A stretch of 64,000 bases of DNA from Butyriboletus loyo (taxonomy: Eukaryota; Basidiomycota; Agaricomycetes; Boletales; Boletaceae): assembly GCA_038093515.1 (NCBI GenBank), contig JBBPSI010000033.1:62001-126000 (forward strand), given 5' to 3'. Shown piece after piece: positions 1 to 12,304 of this stretch (positions within the stretch are counted from its first letter, which is position 1; each line of letters opens with the position of its first letter). Both the position numbers and the translations under genes were made by a program. The notes beneath the pieces were generated by a model. It was not told where the DNA came from. It saw only the letters and a list, made by a program, of their open reading frames with translations, and did no database searches.

Positions 1-3000
1 TTCGACCCCGACTCTCGGACCAGTCGACACGGAACTTGACCTAGAGAAAGGAAGTATTGTTTCTTCCCGCCCTCCCGTACAACCGGCCCGTGGCGACACC
101 CGCGACTTAATGTTGGAGACATTGAGTCAGATATCCCGGCATCCTAGTTTCATGGTCGATCTTTACACCAACTATGATTGTGACATCAATTGCGAGAACC
201 TATTTGAACGGCTCATAGAGTTCTTGACCAAGGTTGGTCTGACATGCGTTTGTCGTTTGTCCGTTACTTCATTCTCACTTGTAGGGGGTATACCCTTGGC
301 AATACTCGTCCGCTTCTGAGGCACAACAGTTGCATTCGCAATACCTGTGTTTGGATATGTTACTAGCATTCGTGAATGATATGGCAGTACGCGCGCAAGG
401 GGTAGGTGTCCCTTTGTGTCTTGTTGTATATGCTCACTTGGGGTGCAGGAAAACGAAGCGTGGAAGCTGGTATGTCTTACTTGCGTCCCTTGGAATGCAT
501 TCTGACTTGTTCCCTAGGATTTTGAGTCACCAGAACAACTGCTGCAAAGAAAGTCTAGGAAGAAGCTTGTGTTGACAGGGGCAGCTCGATTCAACTCGAA
601 ACCCAAGCTCGGGCTCGCTTTCCTAGAGGAGAACAAGTTAATATACTCGGACCTCTCTCCAGAAGTATCTCGGGCAAAGAGTTTGGCAAAGTTCCTAAAA
701 AGCTCCACTCGCCTAGATAAACGTTTACTCGGGGATTACTTGTCAAAATCGGACAATTTAGAGTTACTGAAAGAGTTCATGAACATGTTCGAGTTCAAAG
801 ACGTGAATTACTTTTCTTCCTCGGATGTTTCGTAACTCACACATACGTCGTCAGAAACCGATGGTTGATGCTATGCGGGAGATGCTTGAAACTCTCAGAC
901 TTCCCGGGGAGTCTCAACAGATCGATCGTATCGCTGAGACTTTTGCGTCGGTCTATTTTGCTTCAAAGCCAGGCAAGTATAGACATCTTTGGGGTCATTC
1001 CATTGCTGATATTTGCTTAACTGATCCTTCTTTAGCTGAAATTAAAACTCAAGATGCTGTTTATGTGCTGGCATACTCAATCATTATGCTTAACACTGAT
1101 CTCCACAACCCTCAAGTTCGGGCAAGTCCAGTCTTCTTGTTACCCTTCCTCTATAGCTCATAATATACTAGAAACGAATGTCAATAGTGGATTACCAACG
1201 TAATCTGAGGGGACAGAATGGCGGAGAAGATTTCTCATCTGAGTTCCTAGTATGAACTATCCCGATCTTCGTTTGCTCTGGTTAACTTTTTCCAGCAACA
1301 CATTTATGACTCGATACGCAAGCGTGAAATAATTATGCCGGAGGAGCATACTGGTCAGCTAGGGTTTGAATATGCATGGAAAGAATTGCTTTCCCGCTCG
1401 CGGCAATCAGGTCCGCATAATGCCTCCTAAAAGTGATCATGGTTAAAAAAAATCGTAGGGCGCTTCATGATGTGCAACTCGACTCTATTTGATTTTGACA
1501 TGTTCAAAACCGTCTGGAAGCCAGTTATATCTGCCATCGCTCATGCCTTTATCACTTTCGATGACGAATATGTGATCCAGCGAGCAATTTCAGGATTCCG
1601 ACAATGCGCTACACTGGCAGGACACTTCAATCTACCGGATGTGTTTGATTTCGTGGTAGTCTCGCTTTCGCAGGCTACCAGCCTTCTGTCCGAGGACCTC
1701 CCTGTTCACGTTCCCAACTATCCGGTCGTTGAAGTTGAAGGACAGTCTGTGACCGTTTCCTCGCTATCTGTCAAATTTGGAACGAATTTCAGAGGACAAC
1801 TAGCTGCGGTGGTCTTATTCAACATCGTCAATGGCAATGGCAACGCTCTTCGCGAAGGTTGGACACAAGTAAGATCGTCTACTATCAATTTTCACTACTT
1901 CGAGCACTAATCCCTGTGTAGATTTTCGAGATGTTCGAGAACTTGTTCATGCACTCCTTACTGCCGACAAGGATGTTGCAAATGGAAGATTTCCTTGGTG
2001 GTGTTACAATGATACCATTGCATGGGGCTCACCCATCAAGGCCAGCTCCAAGGAGTGATGGTGGTTTGCTATCTGCCCTTTCATCATACCTCATGACCCC
2101 TTACGGCTCAAGTTCCGACAACCTCGTACCCGAAGCCACCGACCAAGAGGTAGAGAGCACGCTGTGCACAATTGACTGCATAGCATCATGTCGTCTAGAC
2201 GAACTCTACGCACAGATCATGTGAGTTCATAATGGAGAGGATGTCGCGAATTGTTGACCGTCATTTAGGCAGCTAGACTCGGAGGCCCTGGTCGCCGCCA
2301 TTAGAGCTCTCGAGGCGCTTGCGCACGAGAGAACTATTGCCCGACTCAAGCAAGAATTTGACGATGTTGCAAGCCCATACAGCGGAGCATCCCAAAGTGA
2401 CGGAACCTACGTTCTACCCTACGATCCCGCTGCTGTCTTCCTTCTGGAAATGATGGTAAGCATTGCATGCCACACGACTCAGTGTATCGAGGACCTTTGG
2501 TAAGTCTTCACTGACATGTATGCACATCCAAGACTGAATGATACGTACTTTCAGGCCCGTGATTTTCGAGCACTTATCAGCAGTCTTATCCGCCTCGACC
2601 CACTATAGTGTACTACTCATTGAGCGAGCTGTTGTTGCACTTTTGCGCCTTGCATTGATCCTTGCTCAAAAGGTGAGTATATGTCCACTTGACCTATATT
2701 TAATACCGACGTATTCGAAATGAAGAATACTCTGCGCGATCAACTCTATATATCGCTCGACTTGATCGCCAATCTGCCATCGCCCGTTGCCAACTCTGTC
2801 GCAGAGCACGTAGTGGCAGGTATACGCTTGATTTTGCAACATAAACCTCCCTCTAGGTGAGCCGTGTTTAGCCTTTCGCACAGAGCGCCTGGATCAATGG
2901 TTACTGATGATCAACCTAGCACGCAGACCGAGTGGAACGTTATCTTTGCGACGCTCCGTTCAACAATCTCGAACCCCGAGGCAGCTCGATCCACGTTCAA

Positions 3001-4010
3001 CCTTGTTGCGAGTTTTACATCCGAAGGACCGGGGCAACAAATCACCCCAGATAACTTTGCAGGACTCTTGTCCACCCTGGACGACTTTGCTACCGCCGCG
3101 GGGACGTTGATACAGTTGCCACCACCAAAGCCTCGCCGAACGCGGCAGCAGCCCACTGCAGAGTGAGTCAATTATCTTAACAGTAAACTTTTGCTCACAC
3201 CCCGTTCTAGCTCACCCCCTATCGATCGCGGTCGCAAGTCGATCGACCTCATTTTTGACCTGAAGAGAGTTATTGCACCGTTTGCCGAGTCTGCCAAGTT
3301 GCAGCCCGGACAAGGTGACCCATCTGTCTACTTGAACCCACGTAGCCCTGGATGCTGATATGTCTCCAAAATAGTTTGGCAGTATTATTGTCTACCGTTG
3401 ACCTCCTCTTTGGGGAGACAGTCAGCGAATCCGTCCAGGCTCGTCCGAAACACTGCCATCAATCAGCTGCAGCGTCTCTTGCTCGGTCCTCAACTCGCCT
3501 ATGATGAGGCGGACCATAGCCAGGTCGAAGCCATTTTCAACACCGTGCTCTTCCCCATCGTGGACGAACTTTTGAAACCGCAGGTGTATTTGATAGATCC
3601 ACAGGGCATGTCGGAGACGCGATTAAGGGCGTCCGCGTTATTGTGCAAGGCCTTTATGCACTTCGAAGTGGCTCAGACCCGGTCGAACGCGGACGTTAGG
3701 ATTCTGTGGATCGAAATCCTGGATTTGCTCGACCGTCTGATCAGCGCGGAGAAGAACGAACCACTGGTACGTGCTAGTCCATTCTTTATTACACCCGCCG
3801 ATTGTTTGAACGGAGCATATCCAGTATGAAGCAGTTTCCGAATCACTCAAAAACGTGGTCTTGGTGATGAATGCAGCGAGCATCCTTGTCCCACCACCTG
3901 CAGGTGAGGACGACCGTGACGAACAGCAGCGCACCATGTGGACTGCAACGCAAGCGAGACTGGAGCGGTTCTTGCCAGGATTCTTGGCAGAGGTGGTCCC
4001 TGTATCCTGA
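1..4010 (+). CDS. GEA2: ARF guanine-nucleotide exchange factor, Gea/GBF1 family (5' truncated)
   Basis: Large Sec7-domain exchange factor that loads GTP on ARF for Golgi COPI traffic. The window opens inside the gene; the start lies upstream. Frame 2 from base 2 encodes the pre-Sec7 segment [17 protein letters not shown] ... [14 protein letters not shown] (about 110-232), then GVYPWQYSS after an intron. The Sec7 domain starts at [12 protein letters not shown] (about 568) and holds the glutamic finger LRLPGES (about 900-918) and [10 protein letters not shown] (about 1090-1120). Downstream exons ([59 protein letters not shown]) are typical of the GBF1/Gea helical region. The last exon ends [16 protein letters not shown] with TGA at 4008-4010. 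At least ten short introns are needed. It converges with the b561 gene. Family is sure; the choice between Gea1 and Gea2 is not meaningful here. Confidence 0.9.
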
Positions 4011-4220
4011 CTTACTATGCCTTCAGCATGTTTCTGGCTGACCGATATCAAAAACAATCGCATTTCCTGTATGGTTACACAGACAATGTAATAATTCTCT
4101 CGAAAGACTGCTTTTGCATGACGAGGGTAACCGAGAACGTCTTAAAATAATTTCATCTTTGACGGGCTGTTCAGCGTGCAGTTAGGAACATGCCAAACTT
4201 TCACCGGGACCTGGAAATAC

Positions 4221-5310
4221 TCACCGGATACGTGAGTAAACCCCAGCGAAAATGATAAACGGCGCGATTGTGTAAGCTAACAACCGCACAAAGGAGTTGC
4301 TGTTATCGGTTACCCAGGTAGACCAACCCCCTCCTAAATGCGCTGTAAACAAAAGAATCGAGAACAGAATATACCCTGACAACCTAAGAGCCACAAGGCG
4401 GGGTCAGCTCGAGTAGAATAAGATGCAAGGCGTCGTTCGTCACCTGTGGTACTTCCACATCGCCTTGGCCTTCATTCCACCTCCCCAGGCGGCGCCGCCA
4501 AACCACACGGTCGAGCCCCCCACCAAGGCTTGAACGACAATCCACGCAACCGTGATAATTCCAAACGTCTACCCGAAAAAAAGACCATAAATGCGCGGAA
4601 AAAGGACGCTTTCAAGCAAACGTAGAACACGTACGCCGTGCCAAGTCACAACGTGCGGCGCGCCATGGTTATTTTTCTGCAAAAAGATGGCGAGCGCTCC
4701 CACGAGGATGATGGGAACGCCGAGGCCAATCGTGGCGATTTGGTGCCTTTGGAGACCTGCGGCCTTGGTGTGGGGCTGAGAGGTGGGTTGAAGGGTCAAG
4801 ATACCTTTTTTTTTGCGACAGAGAAGTCGTCGGTGAAACAAAACGCGAAATGATGAGGTGGCGAGGGTGCTTACCGTATGTGAAGCAGCCGATGGCTAAG
4901 CTCTGTAGCAAGGGGTGGAACGTGAACCAACCGAGGGAGGTCGGGTCGCTGCTGAGGATGATGCCCCATGTCGCTAGCGCAAAGACCTGCGGGGTTAAAG
5001 GGGGTTGTCATACACGACATGAAACGAGTAGCGTATATGCTCACAAAATATGAGGTCTGGCAGCAACACAAGGGAAGATGGGATTAAAAGACGAATAGAG
5101 GACGAAGGGCGAGAAACACACCCATAGGAGAAGGTTTGCTGGGCGATCACCCTGGCGACCCTCTGGCTTGGTGATGTCGGAACGCATGGTGGGTAAAGGG
5201 TCTGGATTGGGCTGGAGAAGACCTTGTTGTTCCTCGATGGTTGAATGGATGTGGTCGGGTTCGTCTTGAGAAGGGGTGTGAGATCTCGCTTGGTCGGTTG
5301 GGGGGGCCAT
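4221..5310 (-). CDS. Cytochrome b561-domain membrane protein
   Basis: Predicted transmembrane b-type haem protein of about 245 residues in five exons, of the ferric-reductase/ascorbate-electron-transfer superfamily. ATG at 5310 gives MAPPTDQARSHTP, a soluble N-terminus, then the first span from LLLW across intron 1. The four expected haem-ligand histidines are visible: FTFHPLLQSLAI, LQRHQIATIGL, VVTWHG and the signature KYHRLSGY, which appears only after splicing the last intron (phase 1). It ends FAGVYSRIR with TGA at 4221-4223. There is no DOMON domain. Intron 2 has an odd acceptor, a run of A residues before AG near 4807. The electron donor and acceptor, and the membrane it sits in, cannot be read from the sequence. 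Confidence 0.85.
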
Positions 5311-5561
5311 GGCGTAAAGTGGCCCATCACAAGTGACAGTCAATTTATCATAGACGACGCCGTCGGAGGTTTTACCTGGGCGCAGACTGCGGGTGCCTCG
5401 ATGATCAAATCATTCCGAGTAATTAGCTGATTAAAACAACACTAGTACAGCAAGCGTAACAAACAACACATACGGTGTCAGAACAGCGCGATAGTGGACA
5501 GCAGGAGAGGAAAGAAATGCAGATACCAAGCCCAAAAAACAAAACCTCCGTTAGATGTTCG

Positions 5562-5581
5562 TCCAATCCAATCCAATCCAA
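5562..5581. repeat. (TCCAA)4 microsatellite
   Basis: Four perfect copies of the pentamer TCCAA lie just 3' of the stop codon of the Rossmann-protein gene, so in its likely 3' UTR. No function is apparent. Confidence 0.9.
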
Positions 5582-5586
5582 TATCC

Positions 5587-7307
5587 TCACTGCCCCTCTA
5601 ACCGCGGCCAAGTCCCTTCCTCCTTCCACTTTTCTACAACCTCTCTCAATGTGTCGTGATCGAACAACGGACGCTTCAGTTGATATCCAACAACGCTTCT
5701 AATCTTCCCATTGTTGTATGCAAGCTTGTGTTTGGATAATGCAAACTTGTCCATGTATGCGGTCAATGGCGTGTGCGTGACCGGCGGGTTCGCATGCTGA
5801 AGCATCTCCCTCCACGTCCCCACGTGGTGCTCGTTGATTTCCTCCACCAAGTCCTCCAGCTTGAGCTGATGAGCGGTTAGCATGAATGCTCGCGTCATCG
5901 AGTGGACAGAGGCACCGTACCTTTGCAATCGTCGTCTCGAAATTCGAGTAGAACTGGAAGGTGGTCCCAAAATACTCGGTAATCATCGAACCCGCTTTGG
6001 CTAGTGTCGTCTCCGAATCATCCACCAAATTAAACAAGGGGGCGATTGGCTGTTCGTCCGGTGGAATCATCCCATCCACCTCCTTAGCCTTGCTCTTCTC
6101 GTTATGAAAGGGTATCTTCTCTCCAGCTAGAGTGATAGCCTGTTCAGGACCCTGCTGGTTCATCCACACTGCACATGCCCACAATGCGCCTACCACATCT
6201 TCGACATGTACAGTGTGAACAGGCTCCTTGCCTGGTCCCCATCTATGAGCGTTTGTCAGTTGTGACAGATCACAAATCGGGTCGAACCTACATCGTCTTC
6301 ATCGGTTTCTTCATATACCCATACACCGACGCGACAGTAATGACCAAGGGGTCTTCGAATCATCACGTCAGAATAATGTAACCAACAGGGCAGCATGTTC
6401 CTCACAGAGGCCATATTCCACGTACGGACCGTACACGAAGCCACAACGCAAGATGACAAGGTTCAACCTAGTGAGTGTCAGCGTATTTGTTGGACTGATT
6501 TCGGATGGTTACCCTTTAATGGACGCCAACATGCGCAGGGTTTCATGCCACCAAACATCAAGTGGTCTGACGGGTTTGACGTCCTCTTTCTCGTCATGCG
6601 AATCCTTGTCGGAAGATTCATAGACCGGTTGTTGTAGGCGCACATATGCTTTTACTTTGCGTTTCGCGGCCTCCAACGCGATGATGCGGGCAACTGTGAA
6701 CGTCAACTTGATGGCGATCTAGGATGCGATGTGATCAGCAATGGGAGAGGTGAGAGGGAAAATACGACATACGACTTCGCCACGGTCGTGGTTGACCTCT
6801 CCGGTGAGATCGAATACATAAGAGTAAGGGGCCTTTCCGGGGGGTGGATCAAAGGCAGGGGCAACAGCGGCTTGTATGTGTTCAGATGGATATCGTGCGC
6901 TAGAGCTGGCGACTTACTGGGGACGGTGAGGTTTGCCTGGCGGTACTCGACATCTGGCTGAGCGAGAACGTCTGGAAATTCTGCCCCAAGATAGCTATGG
7001 AGATGAGAATGAGTCTAGTGTTATGAATAGAGAAGAGCGGACTTGCGTTGTGGGAGGGGAGACGGAAAACTTGTCGACGATGCGTAGGTACTATTATGTT
7101 ATTGGAGTGGTGAGAACGGATGGATGGGATGGGAAAGAGGACGTACGGAGACCAAACGTTGACCGTCCGGAGGGACTAGCCATGCGGCGAGGGCGCGGGA
7201 AAAGGTGTTGAGGCCACCTAGGATAGATCGGGAGTGAGTTTTTGGACGAGAGAGAGAGGGTGCGCACCAAAAATGATAGCGCTCGGTTTCTCGCCATTGC
7301 CAGACAT
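5587..7307 (-). CDS. Extended SDR-like NAD(P)-binding protein
   Basis: Rossmann-fold protein of the NAD-dependent epimerase/dehydratase superfamily, of a fungal subfamily with no known substrate that I can name. The start at 7307 gives MSGNGEKPSAIIFG joined by splicing to GLNTFSRALAAWLV, the dinucleotide-binding turn. Later exons give YLGAEFPDVLAQPDVEYRQA, YVFDLTGEV, ARIIALEAAKRKVKAYVRLQ, DVKPVRPLDVWWHETLRML and GLNLVILRCGFVYGPYVEYG. These match the expected order of helices and the Tyr-rich active-site region. The C-terminal part has IAPLFNLVDDSETTLAKAG, EDLVEEINEHHVGTWREML and VGYQLKRP and ends WPRLEGQ. The downstream neighbour is the b561 gene; HIBADH lies upstream on the same strand. The fold call is firm and the reaction is unknown. 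Confidence 0.8.
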
Positions 7308-7476
7308 GGTGGAAGTGGACGGGAAAAGTGATCGGTTGTCGCGACCGTCCTTTATACGGCCATCGTCGCGGATGGCAACCAAATCTCGAGAACAAGATTT
7401 GAGCTATTACGTATGAAAGTCCCAAGCGCAAGGGCTTCACAAGTGTCTCATCCGATGACGTATCTAAACACTCCTC

Positions 7477-8640
7477 TCAGAGATCCTTTAGATGTACATA
7501 CACCGACGAGAAATCTTTCTTCGCAACGTCTGGCCGGTGTCGGATCGCTTCTTCGTAAAAGTCCCTCGCAGCATTGCCGAGGGGAAGAGCGCTCCTGCTA
7601 GCCTTTGCGATGTTCGTCGCGAGTTCCATGTCCTGGCGTGACAGATCACTCATCATATCCAAACGCGCAACGAATCAACCTGCCTTGAGCATAAGAGCCG
7701 TGGCGAACCCACCCTCATAGTCCTTTTCGCAAGGCGGCGACTTGTCCGGAAGCGAGGATGGCGCAGGGTTGTTGACTGAAGAAGCCCAGCAGCCGCCTGT
7801 CGAGCTATTGATCACACCGGCAAGCACTGCAGGGTCCAGTCCTAATTTCCGCCCGAGGAGCATGGCTTCTCCGACGACGATCTGTTGGACACCCAATACA
7901 AGATTATTGCAAATCTTTGCGCCTAATCCCGCCCCAGAGGGGCCACAGTGGATCATACGCTTGCCCATCAGCTCCAGGGTCGGTCGTGCTTGGAGGAAAG
8001 AGGCTTCTGTGCCACCGACGAGGAATGAGAGAGTGCCCGCTTTCGCACCGGTGACGCCTGTCTCAATCATTAGGCAGGGCGGCGGCGATCATTCGAGCAA
8101 TACAAACCTCCAGAGACGGGCGCATCAATCATCTGTGCCCCTGTCGAGATGACATCACCAGCGACTTGGCGCGCGACAACCACATCCAGCGTCGTAGAGT
8201 CAACGAGCAGTGGATTTCGCCATTCCGTACCCTTCAATGCTTTCAGCGCGGGTATAATACCCCCCCGATCACAGTAGACAGTTTTAACCTGGGGTGAAGA
8301 CGGCAGCATCGTGATCACCGTCTCCGAAGCGCGCACAGCCCTGCCAAATGTGTCTGCATGAGCCGACCTGCATCTGGAGCACACTCAGAGTCACCTACTC
8401 CTCGGGTGTCTGGACGATATCAATGCTCGCGCCAGGGAACTGAGACAGGAAGTTCTGACGAAAGGTCACCGCGCTCTCCGGCACTGCGTCACACACTACA
8501 AAGCGTGAATCGGCAGATTGTGCAAACTTCTTAGAGAAGAGGTTGTAAGCCATCTCCGAGCCCATGCGACCGAGCCCAATGAACGCCGTGCTCTTCGACC
8601 GCACCACACGAGAGTCAAATGTACGGAGGGTCGGCCTCAT
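7477..8640 (-). CDS. HIBADH: 3-hydroxyisobutyrate dehydrogenase, mitochondrial
   Basis: Oxidises 3-hydroxyisobutyrate to methylmalonate semialdehyde with NAD in valine breakdown. ATG at 8640 gives a short basic leader (MRPTLRTFDSRVVRSKS), likely a mitochondrial presequence, then the NAD-binding AFIGLGRMGSEMAYNL. Spliced exons add TVITMLPSSPQVKTVY, the catalytic-domain start IDAPVSGGVTGAKAGTLSF, then GAGLGAKICNNLVLGVQQI with the active-site Lys and Asn of the family. The C-terminus is the family's typical DFSSVYVHLKDL, with the stop at 7477-7479. It is head-to-head with the SCYL2 gene, only 148 bases away. Confidence 0.93.
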
Positions 8641-8788
8641 GGTCGCTAAGGTGAGTATAAAAGTCAGACGAGAAATACCGTGGTCGTCCCGGACAAGCAA
8701 ACTAGTGTATTAATTAATAGATTACATCAGCAAAAAGCCCAACAAGTCATGGCGTCCCGGTCGGTTCGAGACAAGACCCAACGACGTG
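8641..8788. promoter_or_regulatory. Shared upstream region of HIBADH and SCYL2
   Basis: 148 bases between two divergent start codons must hold both 5' UTRs and promoters. An AT-rich stretch (TATTAATTAATAG, about 8707-8719) is the only notable composition feature. Bidirectional promoter activity is inferred from spacing alone. Confidence 0.45.
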
Positions 8789-11700
8789 ATGCTTGCCGCA
8801 GCGACATCGTTTTTCTCCCGGACAGCGATATCTCAGTCATATAACATCGGCCCACAAAGTGGTAGTCGGTCATCCACCCCAACCCCTTCAGGATCTTCGA
8901 CCTCAGGCACGCATCCTCCTCTCCCAGCGTCGGGTAGAGTTGGTCTATGGAGGGTTCAAGGGGCAACGCACAGGATCACGAGCAAGCGTGTATCTGTCTG
9001 GACATTCGACAAGCGAACTGAGATGGAGGGCCTCGGCCCTATCTCCAAGGAACGCGTCCTGGAGATTATGAAAGCCGAAGTAATAGTTGTGCTCGTGAGC
9101 ATCGACATAGACCTAATGATTTCGTCAGGCTGCTGCATTGAGCAAATTGCGCCATCCATCCATCCTCGGTATGTCTTCCCAGCATTTACCATCTCTTCTA
9201 CTGATCAGAAATCGTGAAGAGATGGTCGAGCCTCTCGAAGAAACCCGCAACGAGCTCATCTTTGCGACGGAGCCCATTCTGTCATCTCTGGAAATGTCAA
9301 TACCACGAGGGTCTCATCACACCCCTCTTGTCGAACTTGACGAGATCGAAGTGAGCGGTGGCTCTCTTGCAATATCTCTTAGCATGTTTATTTTCATCTA
9401 GATCCAAAAGGGCATCCTTCAGTTATGCAAGGGACTCTCGTTCTTACATTCATCGGCAAAACTAATACATTCAAACTTGAAACCAGAATGCGTCATCATT
9501 AACGAAGCCGTACGTCAAGTACCTTTGGCAATGTTATTCCCGTTAAGCTGATTGCTGGTCGCCACAGGGTGACTGGAAAATATCCGGTTTGGGCTTGACC
9601 ATCCCCCTGATGGCTGCCGACGGATCACCGTCACGGTGGGAATTTCCCGGATTTGATGGTCGTGTCCCATCCTACATCCAGCGCTCATTCGATTACATTG
9701 GTATTCTGATTGCTTCTTCTCGTTGACTGTGTCAAGTTTAAGCATCATATCAGCTCCGGAATATGCCTTGGATGAGGTACTCGTCACGGCGTCTGACATG
9801 TACACTCTCGGTGCAGTGATATACGCTGTTCACTGTAGAGGTAAATCGCCTTTTCAGAACCATGGAAGTCTCGGTGGTCTGCGCGATAATGCAGGTCGAT
9901 CTATTCCAGACATAGGGCACTTGGACACAGATTTGCAGGGTATTTTTCCTTCGAGTTCCCCCCATTTACCCGAGCCTGACATCAAGTACACCAAGATCTC
10001 TTACGGTCACTCATTACGCGAGGGTCCCAAAGCAGGCCAACTCCAGCAACGCTTCCATCGCACTCCTTCTTCTCCTCGCTCCCAATTTCCACATTAAACT
10101 TTCTGGATCGATCGACTTTTACGGCAAAGACTCGAGAAGAGAAAATATCATTTATGAAAGGCCTAATCGGTGTTTTGGGTAAATTCTCAGAAGGTTTGAG
10201 AATACGGAAGATATTACCATCGCTGCTTGAAGAGGTTCGATTCCTCGGTCCTGCCGTTCTTCTGATGCGTGCTGACATATCGTGCAATTCAGATGAAAGA
10301 TACACTTCTTCTTCCGTATATCCTTCCCAATGTTTTCGCTATCTCGAACATTCTGTCGGCTGCTCAGTTTGCGCAGCTTGTACTGCCCAGTCTTAAGCCC
10401 TTGTTTACTGTCAAAGATCCACCGCAAAACATGCTTACGTTGCTGAATAACCTTGAAATGCTACAGAGCAAAACCGAAAAGGGAGTCTTTCGGGAACGTG
10501 GGTGCTAGATGTCGTATTCTTTCCTGGTGCACTGACGGTTAGTGAAGAGGTATTGCCGCTTGTGTATAATGCCTTGGAGTCAGAACATTCTATGGTGAGC
10601 ATCTCAATGCAATTCACGTCGCATACACACGATCTCGTTGCACAGGTTCAGGAACGGGCCTTGGAAGTAGTCCCTAACCTATGTGAAACCATTGATTATG
10701 CGGAAGTATCCGGTGTATTATTTCCTCGCGTAGCGGTGTGTCTCGATTTGAACACCATCATTGTGGAGTGCACTCATGTCTCCGTAGTTAGTGTTTACCA
10801 GGACCAAACTGCTCTCGGTGAAGGTTGCCACATTGGTCACCTTCCTGAGTATGGTGAAGACTCTTGATCAAGTCAGTTCACTTTTCTCACAGTGGTACGG
10901 AGCGTAGAATGAAAGTATTGTTAGATGAATCTGACACAAAAGCTATGTCCTCTCTTGTCGAAGATCCGCACCAAGGAACCGGTTGTGATTGTACGTCTCT
11001 ACCACGTCTGTGCCGCCGAGCATGATCAGATGTATCGTATTCTATAGATGGCTACCCTTTCCGTCCAAGAGGCTATGGGTTTTAAGATTGATAGAGAAGC
11101 AGTGGCAACTCTTGTCCTCCCGCAGCTCTGGTCGATGTCCATGGGACCACGTGAGTCGACCAAACATGTCGAAGTCCTAGCTAATGCTCACACTCATCCA
11201 TAGTGTTGAACATCCAACAATTCCAGCGGTTTATGGCGGTCATCCGCAAACTCGGAGAACGGGTTGAGAAAGAACACAACCAGTTTCTGCGAGACTCGCA
11301 GCGCATAGAAGACCGATCTACTACACCTGCCAATGGTGTCGCGTTGCCCAACTTTGACTCAGGGGTCGATTTTGAGGCACTCGTGGGCCGTAGTAATGCC
11401 AATATAAAGCCTGATACAGTTATCGATGGCTCAAAAAGCTGGGATGATGACGTCTGGGGCAGTATATTTAATAACTCTCCTGAGGTCAGCAAAGTCCTTT
11501 AAGCTAGAACTAAACTCTGACGATCTCACAGACACCTGGACAATTGGTTGCAACACCCGTGACAATACAAACCGTCAGTCCACCTGCAGTTCCACCCACT
11601 CAACTCCCCCATACCCAGTCGTTACCTTCGTCGCCGCGACTCGCGACCGACACATCCTTTTCACGACCTCCGCGACTTGGGGCCAAGCCACTACCCTCGT

Positions 11701-12095
11701 CGTCATTCGATAGATCGGCCTTCTCCACACATCCACATCCACAGCCAAATCAATCACATCGCATCTCGAGCCCGCCATCACAACTGCAGCCCGTCTCGTC
11801 CCACTCTACGCTACCCGTTGCTGTATCTCAGAAGCCTAATTATAATATATCGCTCTCCGATCCTTCGGCAACCCCATCCAACATTTTTCCGTCCCTTGCT
11901 AGCTATACTGCACCGAACCATACCCCTTCTACGACAATTGTGCCTTCACACCCAATGTCGTCACCTCCGTTACAATCCTCTCCTCTTTCGATGACGTCCA
12001 TGTCCATGCTAACGCCTATGCAGCCTACTCGGGTTGTTGCCAGTAGCAAACAGGCGACAAAGGACGATTGGGGTGACTTTGATCCTCTCAGATGA
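8789..12095 (+). CDS. SCYL2: SCY1-like pseudokinase, SCYL2 type
   Basis: Catalytically degenerate kinase plus HEAT repeats, known in the family to act in clathrin-dependent traffic between Golgi and endosomes. ATG at 8789 gives MLAAATSFFSRTAISQSYNI. The kinase-like part has VSVWTFDKR, LSKLRHPSIL and VEPLEETRNELIFATEPI. The catalytic loop reads HSNLKPE instead of HRDLKPE and the DFG region reads GDWKISGLGL, so the catalytic Asp and DFG are missing. APEYALDEVLVTASDMYTLG replaces the APE/substrate lobe. HEAT-type exons follow (LPYILPNVFAISNILSAAQ; ERALEVVPNLCETIDYAEV; MATLSVQEAMGFKIDREA; LLNIQQFQRFMAVIRKLGER). The tail is Ser/Pro/Thr-rich with WDDDVWGSIF and a terminal DDWGDFDPLR, acidic-Trp/Phe motifs like those used to bind clathrin adaptors. 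An earlier GTG at 8786 is not needed. Confidence 0.9.
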
Positions 12096-12304
12096 TTTTG
12101 GATGTATCGTATTTGCTTGCTTTACCGTAATTATTGAGACTGTACCCCCAAGCAAGTTGTGTAGTTTGTTTGTGTTTGAATGTGATGCTGTTGAGTCGTT
12201 CCGTCCAGGCTGTGCCATCCGAGCGGTGGTTATGAGTGTTGACCATTGGTAGCCCATCTCACCCCCTTTTCTGCATAGTTTTACATCACACCTCTCGTCG
12301 AGAT

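Noticed and set aside
10222..10245. tRNA B-box-like sequence GAGGTTCGATTCCTC
   Set aside because: It lies inside an SCYL2 exon and no matching acceptor or anticodon arms surround it.
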